Source: CAYSIX01 sp964431205
GTDB taxonomy: Bacteria > Planctomycetota > Phycisphaerae > Phycisphaerales > Phycisphaeraceae
Length of the DNA stretch: 25,733 nt
NCBI GenBank assembly: GCA_964431205.1
Contig: CAYSIX010000025.1
Span: 1-25,733, forward strand
Direction of reading: 5' to 3'
The notes beneath the pieces are model-generated. The model worked only from the letters and a program-made list of their open reading frames with translations. It was not told the DNA's origin and made no database searches. This document shows positions 20,633-25,733 of this stretch, piece by piece; within the stretch, counting starts at the first letter, position 1, and every line of letters begins with the position of its first letter. A program made the translations under genes and the position numbers.

Positions 20633-23098
20633 ATGGCGTTGAACGGATCGACACTTCGGCGGCGGCAGATCGAACGGTCGCGCGTGCGCGGCAAGAGCAT
20701 GTCGCTCGACCAGCTCGTGGAGCACTTCCGCAAGGTGTCTGGACAAAGCAGCGTCGGGCCGCGCCCGCGCAACAGCTACGCGAGCGTGGCTGCCGTCTTC
20801 GCGTGCGTTCGCGCTCGGGCCGAGGCCGTGGCGATGATGCCGCTGATGATCGCGACCACCGGCGACCAGATCATCGAGAGCGGCCCGCTCGCCGAGCTGG
20901 CCGAGTGCCCTTCGCCGATCGCGACGGCCTCGCTGTTCTGGCGATCCACGTCGAGTTACTTCGATTTATTCGGCCGTTGCCACTGGCTGATCGATCGGGA
21001 CGCCGCTGGGCGACCCGCCTCGATTGTGCCGGTCAACCCGTTGCAGATGACCGCCGAGGTCGATCGCAACAGCGGCGAGCTGATCGGCTGGCGGTTCCGC
21101 GCCGCGGGTAGGCTCTCCGGCCAGGAGCAGTTCCTGCCCGTCGAGGACGTTCACACGATCCTGGACCCGAACTTCGAGGACCCCTGGCACCCGCACGACG
21201 GCTTGTCGCCGCGCCACGCGATCGCGTCCGAGATCGCCCAGCTCTGGAAGAGCAACATCGCCAACGAGGCGTCACTCGACAACCACGTCGAACCGGGCAT
21301 GGTCATGACCGTGCCCGGGAGCATGACCGAAGCGCAGCGAAACGACTTGCGATCGGTCATCAACGAGCGACACGCCGGCGTCCAGAATCGCCGAACGTAC
21401 CTGGTCCTGGAGGGCGGCATGGACGTAAAGACGCTCCAGGCGGCGTACAAGGACATGGAGTTCACGACGCTGCGGAAGATGAACCGCACCGACGTGTGCG
21501 CCGTGTTCGGCGTTCCGCCGCCGGTCGTGGGTTTCTTCGAGGATTCGAACTTCGCCCACGCCGACGCGGCAAGCCGGGACTTCTGGATTCGCACGATCCA
21601 GCCACTCGGGGCGCGATTCGCCGAGGAATGGGAGCTGGCCGTGTTGGCGTCGTTCGACTCGGACCGGTCGATCAGCGTCAGCGACGCGGCGCGCAGCGCG
21701 CCGGATGTTCGCCAGCGATGCTGCACGGGATTCAAGGCCGCGCGGAAGCGTCTCGTGCGGCGACGCCAGCGGTTCGTCGCCTGGTTCGACAGCTCGGGCA
21801 TTCCGGCCGTGCAGAAGGCTCAGCTCGAACAGGCCGAGACGGCCGAGCGCTTCCATCGTATGGGCGTGCCGTTGAACGATCTGACCCGCGCGTTTGACCT
21901 GCCGTGGCGTGACGATTACGCATGGGGCGACACGTGGTACAAACCGATCGCGACCATCGACGTTCGCGAGGACACGCTGCCGGGCCTGGACGACCCGACG
22001 GGGGCCGAGCCCGTTGAGCCGACTATCGGACCGACCGAGGGCGACGGACGCGGCAGGGGCCGTTCTGCGCGACTTCCGGGCCAGCTTCCGGCGGCCCGCA
22101 AAGGGCAATCAAACGCGCGTCGAGCGGGCGTTACGCCGGTCTCGAAGGCCGACGTGAACGAGGCGACGCTGGCGAGGTTGTGGTTGGCTTGGCGTCAAAG
22201 CTGGGCGGGCGTCGAGCGCAAGGTCAAAGGGCGCTATCGAAACCACTTCGCCACGCTGAAGCGGTCCGTGCTGTCACGGCTGAATGAAAATGCCGAGCGG
22301 ATCGAGGGCAAGAGCCTCACGCCCGACCACCGCCGCGACCTGATCGGCGAGATTCTCTTCGACATCCTCGAAGAGAACGGCAAGCTGATGGCCCGCGTCG
22401 GCCCGCTGATCCGCGACGCCCAACGCCTCGGCGGCGAGCAGGTGATGCAGGACGCCGCCGCCGCCACGGGCCAGGCCAAGCCGGGCAGCTTCGACTTCGA
22501 CGCCGAGGTCGAGCGGAAGCTCCGCCGGCGGCTGATCCGCATGAGCGAGCCGAGCGTCACGCTGCGCAGGCGCCTGGCCGGCACGCTGGCCGACGGGTTC
22601 GCCGAGGGTCAGAGCGTCGCGGAGCTGTCCGAGCGCGTGTCGCGCGAGTTCAACGTCTCGTTCAGCCGGGCGCAGACGATCGCCCGGACCGAGGTCGGCG
22701 CGGCCGTCGAAGAGGCCGCGCACGAGGGCCGGCGTCAGGCGGGCGTGCCGCTCAAGGCATGGCTCTGGTCGCGTAAGGAATCGGGCAGGCCGAGCCACCA
22801 GCAGACCGAGCTTCAGACGCGCGACAACCCCATCCCGCTTGAGCAGGACTTCGTGATCGCCGGCGAGGGCGTGACCTGCCCGCACCCGCGGGCCACGGGC
22901 CGTCCCGACCACGACATCAACTGCGGCTGCACGGTGCTGAACCGCTTCCCGCAGGACAGCTTCCGCGACGTGATCGCACGCTACGCGGCGAAGGGGTTCC
23001 TGACCTACGAGCAGCTCCAGCGTCGGACCACGGACGATTCGACGCCGACCACGAAAGGCACGGAGGCCGAAGCATGCCCGGTCGCAACGACCTCTTGA
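20633..23098 (+). CDS. Phage portal protein fused to a MuF/SPP1 gp7-type head morphogenesis domain
   Basis: An 821-residue structural protein with two parts. Residues about 40-445 are an HK97-family portal, the ring through which DNA enters the capsid: VFACVRARAEAVAMMPL, SSYFDLFGRCHWLIDRD, IVPVNPLQMT and MEFTTLRKMNRTDVCAVFGVPPPVVG are typical. A Pro/Gly/Arg-rich linker (about 449-505) follows. Residues about 510-770 are a head morphogenesis domain of the Mu F/SPP1 gp7 type, ending with ARTEVGAAVEEAAHEG (about 683-700) and the Cys/His block CPHPRATGRPDHDINCGC (about 749-767), which could bind metal. The two are usually separate neighbouring genes. ATG 20633 is chosen; TTG 20624 is an in-frame alternative. 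The 3' end overlaps the protease gene by 25 bases. Confidence 0.88.
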   Translation: MALNGSTLRRRQIERSRVRGKSMSLDQLVEHFRKVSGQSSVGPRPRNSYASVAAVFACVRARAEAVAMMPLMIATTGDQIIESGPLAELAECPSPIATASLFWRSTSSYFDLFGRCHWLIDRDAAGRPASIVPVNPLQMTAEVDRNSGELIGWRFRAAGRLSGQEQFLPVEDVHTILDPNFEDPWHPHDGLSPRHAIASEIAQLWKSNIANEASLDNHVEPGMVMTVPGSMTEAQRNDLRSVINERHAGVQNRRTYLVLEGGMDVKTLQAAYKDMEFTTLRKMNRTDVCAVFGVPPPVVGFFEDSNFAHADAASRDFWIRTIQPLGARFAEEWELAVLASFDSDRSISVSDAARSAPDVRQRCCTGFKAARKRLVRRRQRFVAWFDSSGIPAVQKAQLEQAETAERFHRMGVPLNDLTRAFDLPWRDDYAWGDTWYKPIATIDVREDTLPGLDDPTGAEPVEPTIGPTEGDGRGRGRSARLPGQLPAARKGQSNARRAGVTPVSKADVNEATLARLWLAWRQSWAGVERKVKGRYRNHFATLKRSVLSRLNENAERIEGKSLTPDHRRDLIGEILFDILEENGKLMARVGPLIRDAQRLGGEQVMQDAAAATGQAKPGSFDFDAEVERKLRRRLIRMSEPSVTLRRRLAGTLADGFAEGQSVAELSERVSREFNVSFSRAQTIARTEVGAAVEEAAHEGRRQAGVPLKAWLWSRKESGRPSHQQTELQTRDNPIPLEQDFVIAGEGVTCPHPRATGRPDHDINCGCTVLNRFPQDSFRDVIARYAAKGFLTYEQLQRRTTDDSTPTTKGTEAEACPVATTS

Positions 23099-23916
23099 CG
23101 AAGATCGACCTGTTCCTCGACCCGACGCGCAAGGATGTCGAGCCGCGCGCCGCCGGCATGATCGGCCACACGCGGATGTTCTGTGACCGCAAGGCGATCA
23201 ACGAGGCCGAGCGGACGATCGACTTCGTCATGTCCAGCGGCGAGATCGACCGGATGGGCGAGATCGTCGAGCCGCGTGCCTTCGAGCCGCTCGACGCGTT
23301 CATGCGCAACCCGGTGATGCCCTTCGGCCACAGCTACGAGGCGATGGGCGGCGTCACGCCGACCGTCGGTCACTGGCGGGACGTGCGCGTGGCGAACAAC
23401 GCTCTGATCGGGAAGGCCTGGTTCAAGCCGCGGGGGCTCGGCGAGGAATGCTTCCTCGACTTCCTCGATGGCAACCTCAGCTCCGTCAGCGTGGCCTTCA
23501 TGACGCGGGCCTACGAGATGCGGGAGATGAAGATCGACGGCCGGACGCAGCGCGTGCGCGTGTTCACCGACGTGGAGCTGCTCGAATGCTCCGTGGTGGT
23601 GATCCCGGCCAACCCGTCGGCGCGCATCCGTGCGGCGGGCTTCGGCAACGCCGGCACGGCCGACGCTGACCTTGAGGCCCGCGTGGACCGCGCGGTGGCG
23701 AAGGCACTGGAAAAGCACCTCGACCCGGCCCCGGGAGGCCGATTGTGCGACCTGCTGATGGACATCGCGCAGGCGACGCGCAGCCACGGTGGAGACGGGT
23801 TCGAGGATGACGGCGATGTCCCCGACGGCCTCGATGACCCGCCCGGCGGGCCGGCGGCGGATGAGGGCGGCGACGACGACTTCAAGCGGACGCTGAAGGA
23901 AGTGCTCGGCAAGTGA
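23074..23916 (+). CDS. HK97-type prohead protease
   Basis: The 280-residue serine protease that trims the scaffold and capsid N-termini during head maturation. Landmarks are FVMSSGEIDRMGEIVEPRAF (about 51-70), the catalytic His in PFGHSYEAMG (His 86), the Ser region NLSSVSVAF (Ser 139 the likely nucleophile) and VELLECSVVVIPANPSARI, a well-known block of the family. After residue 200 comes an acidic Gly/Asp-rich tail that may act as scaffold or be removed by self-cleavage. ATG 23074 follows GGAGG by seven bases and lies inside the end of the portal gene. The order portal, protease, capsid matches HK97-like head modules. Confidence 0.9.
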   Translation: MPGRNDLLTKIDLFLDPTRKDVEPRAAGMIGHTRMFCDRKAINEAERTIDFVMSSGEIDRMGEIVEPRAFEPLDAFMRNPVMPFGHSYEAMGGVTPTVGHWRDVRVANNALIGKAWFKPRGLGEECFLDFLDGNLSSVSVAFMTRAYEMREMKIDGRTQRVRVFTDVELLECSVVVIPANPSARIRAAGFGNAGTADADLEARVDRAVAKALEKHLDPAPGGRLCDLLMDIAQATRSHGGDGFEDDGDVPDGLDDPPGGPAADEGGDDDFKRTLKEVLGK

Positions 23917-23954
23917 CGGCCGAGCCCTGAGCGATCGCGGAAAGGATTCCACAG

Positions 23955-25196
23955 ATGCCACAGATGGACCTCGAAACCAAAGAGCTGATGCAGGAAGTGA
24001 AGGCACAGCTCGAAGAGGGCAACAAGGTCAAGGCGGCCGTGGCCCAGATCGAAGAGACGCTCCGCGGCCTGCCGGCGACGATCGACGCCAAGCTCAAGGC
24101 CGTGCGGCGCGCCCAGTGGGACGGCAACGGCAGCTATAGAGGCGTCTTCAACTCAGAAGATGACGCCCGATGTTTTGGTTTGCTCGTGCTGCGCAACGTC
24201 GGCCACGACACACGCGCGGCCGAGATTCTCAGCGGCGAGATGAAGGCCGTGCTGGAGCGGGCGCACGGCAGCAACCCGACCGACGCCGGCGGCGCGCTGG
24301 TCCCGGTCGAGTACTCAACCCGCATCGAGATACTCATTGAAAATTTTGGCGTGTACGCGGCCAACGTTTTCACGATGCCGATGTCCACGGACTCGATGAC
24401 CTTCTCGCGCCGGACCAAGGGCCTGAAGGCGTACAAGGTGGGGCAGAACCTGCCGGCCACCGCGAGCGAGATGGGCTTCGAGCAGATCAACTTGAACGCA
24501 GACGAGCTCGCCGTTTTCACGACCTACCCGCGCAGTCTGGGCGACGACGCGGCGGCGTCCATCGGCGAGCTGATCGCCCTGGAGATCGCCCAGGCGTTCG
24601 CCGAGAGCCTCGACCACGGCGGCTTCGTCGGCGACGGGACGCCCGACGACCTCGACATGACCGGCATCGTCACGCGGCTGATCGCGATCAACACGGTGAC
24701 GCCCGGCGCGAACGGCGGGCTGATCCTCGGCTCGGGCAACGCCGGCGACGGCTGGGATGGCCTGGTCGAGGACGACTTCCTTAAGGTCATTGGCCAAATG
24801 CCTGCATATCGAGGGCTGAGCGCGGCCTGGTATTGCAGCAACGCGTTCTTCTGGACGGTCATGGCGCCGATCCAGACGGCCAAGGGCGGCGTCACGATCC
24901 GCGAGCTGGCCGGCGGGCCGGTGCTCCAGTTCCTGGGCCACCCGGTGCGCATCACGCAGTCGATGCCCAAGGCCAGCGGAGACAGCCAGGTCCCGGCCCT
25001 GTTCGGCGACCTGCGCCTGTCCAGCACGCGCGGCCGGCGGCAGGAGCTGACCGTCGAAGAGTCGCGGCACGTGAAGTTCCAAGAGAGGCAAATAGCTGTC
25101 TTGGGCACACAGCGCCACGCCATCGCCAACCACTCGCTCGGCACGGCCGACGCGGCCGGGCCGGTGGTCGGCCTGCTGACCCAGCCGGCGGCGTAA
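23955..25196 (+). CDS. HK97-fold major capsid protein
   Basis: The 413-residue shell protein. Residues 1-55 are a charged coiled coil (DLETKELMQEVKAQLEEG and VAQIEETLRGLP), the delta domain that serves as an internal scaffold and is normally cut off by the neighbouring protease. From about residue 95 the HK97 fold is recognisable: SNPTDAGGALVPVEYSTRIEILI, the strand-rich TMPMSTDSMTFSRRT, the block LGDDAAASIGELIALEIAQAFA and, near the end, GHPVRITQSMP and FGDLRLSSTRGRRQELTVEES. Length is normal. AAAGGA lies about eight bases before ATG 23955, a good site for a highly made protein. It follows the protease by 38 bases. Confidence 0.9.
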   Translation: MPQMDLETKELMQEVKAQLEEGNKVKAAVAQIEETLRGLPATIDAKLKAVRRAQWDGNGSYRGVFNSEDDARCFGLLVLRNVGHDTRAAEILSGEMKAVLERAHGSNPTDAGGALVPVEYSTRIEILIENFGVYAANVFTMPMSTDSMTFSRRTKGLKAYKVGQNLPATASEMGFEQINLNADELAVFTTYPRSLGDDAAASIGELIALEIAQAFAESLDHGGFVGDGTPDDLDMTGIVTRLIAINTVTPGANGGLILGSGNAGDGWDGLVEDDFLKVIGQMPAYRGLSAAWYCSNAFFWTVMAPIQTAKGGVTIRELAGGPVLQFLGHPVRITQSMPKASGDSQVPALFGDLRLSSTRGRRQELTVEESRHVKFQERQIAVLGTQRHAIANHSLGTADAAGPVVGLLTQPAA

Positions 25197-25265
25197 GCCG
25201 CTCGGCCGAAGCGTGAGCCGCAAGGCTCGGGACCTTGAACAAACACCACGGCAGGAGCCGTAGAT

Positions 25266-25715
25266 ATGGCCAACGAGTTGCAACAGACGAAGATGCAGAT
25301 CGCGATCGCGCCCGCGGCGATCGTGGACGACGCGGCGTTCACCTCGAACGTCATCGACAAGCTGGACTTCCCCGGAGCCGACTACATCGAGGTCGTCGGT
25401 GTGTTCGACGCGGACGCGGAAATGGCTCAGCTCCGCGTGATGGAGTCGGACGAACAGTCGGACGCCACCACGCTGGGCGGCACGCCATCACTCGTAAAGG
25501 ATTCGACGGTCAAACCCGATGCTGCAAGCTCGCCGGGCTTGTTCGTGTTCGGCATCGACCTCAAGGCGCAGCGCAAGCGCTACCTCCAGCTCCAGGCCAC
25601 GGCCGGCGACGGGGCGGCGGGCACGTTCCTGACCGCCATCGCCGTCGGACGGCGGCTGATGGAGGCCGGCAGCGGAGCGGATCGGCGAGGGCTGCTCTTC
25701 GCCGAGTACGCATAA
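25266..25715 (+). CDS. Small phage protein next to the capsid, possible head decoration or connector protein
   Basis: A 149-residue protein with a beta-rich centre. The pattern VIDKLDFPGADYIEVVGVFDADAEM, then AQLRVMESDEQ, FGIDLKAQRKRYLQLQATAGDGAAGTFLTAIA and a final LLFAEYA resembles a family of uncharacterised virion-associated proteins often encoded just after the major capsid gene. No signal or membrane segment is seen. GGAG lies before ATG 25266. Role as decoration, stabiliser or head-tail joining protein is inference from position. The last 18 bases of the window (an AAGGTG region) may be the ribosome site of the next gene. Confidence 0.65.
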   Translation: MANELQQTKMQIAIAPAAIVDDAAFTSNVIDKLDFPGADYIEVVGVFDADAEMAQLRVMESDEQSDATTLGGTPSLVKDSTVKPDAASSPGLFVFGIDLKAQRKRYLQLQATAGDGAAGTFLTAIAVGRRLMEAGSGADRRGLLFAEYA

Positions 25716-25733
25716 CCCGAAGGTGATTGGAGC

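Larger units (their letters stand above)
12843..25733. mobile_element. Mu-like transposable prophage (right end beyond the window)
   Basis: The element starts at a TG dinucleotide at 12843 followed by repeated transposase-site-like motifs. It carries a MuA-type DDE transposase and MuB-type ATPase, a repressor region, and HK97-type head genes (portal, prohead protease, capsid). This combination defines a phage that replicates by transposition. Early genes read leftward and late genes rightward from a central control region near 19.0 kb. Tail, lysis and right-end sequences are not in the window, so completeness cannot be judged. The left border is inferred from the end-like repeats, the TG and the switch from host to phage genes. 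Confidence 0.85.

Overview
The window is GC-rich bacterial chromosome, most likely from a planctomycete of the Phycisphaerae type. The best lineage clue is a secreted protein with two dockerin-like calcium repeats followed by a PEP-CTERM sorting signal, next to Gram-negative outer-membrane beta-barrel proteins. No tRNA, rRNA or CRISPR array was seen. Two runs of ten Ns (1745-1754 and 10413-10422) are assembly gaps inside genes and break their reading frames.

Host part (1 to about 12842). On the plus strand lies the C-terminal glutaminase end of CTP synthase. An imperfect 35-bp inverted repeat separates it from a minus-strand glycosylasparaginase split by the first gap. Two plus-strand genes follow: a DUF481-type outer-membrane protein and the dockerin/PEP-CTERM secreted protein. 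Next is a leftward three-gene cluster (4641-8724) of exported proteins: a TPR plus outer-membrane beta-barrel protein, a coiled-coil protein and a TPR protein. It looks like an uncharacterised cell-envelope system. Then comes a leftward ferric-iron ABC importer, fbpA-fbpB-fbpC, with a Fur-box-like palindrome over its promoter.

Mobile part (about 12843 to the window end). This is a Mu-like transposable prophage, cut off by the right edge of the window. Its proposed left end begins with TG at 12843 and carries two 13-bp direct repeats one 21-bp period apart, as expected for transposase binding sites. An early operon reads leftward, towards that end: a ribbon-helix-helix-like protein, three unknown small proteins, a catalytic-domain-less relative of the transposase, a MuA-type DDE transposase, a MuB-type AAA+ ATPase and a small basic protein. 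An AT-rich divergent control region (18961-19109) separates it from a rightward arm: an XRE-type repressor, two unknown small genes, a fused portal/MuF-type head protein, an HK97-type prohead protease, the major capsid protein and a small virion-associated protein.

How the parts fit: the repressor and RHH protein probably set the lysogeny switch. MuA and MuB replicate and integrate the element by transposition. The right arm builds the capsid. The unusual points are the outward-facing transposition operon (the reverse of phage Mu), the stand-alone DNA-binding copy of the transposase N-terminus, the portal-MuF fusion, the absence of a terminase where one is expected, and insertion only about 40 bp upstream of the iron-uptake promoter.
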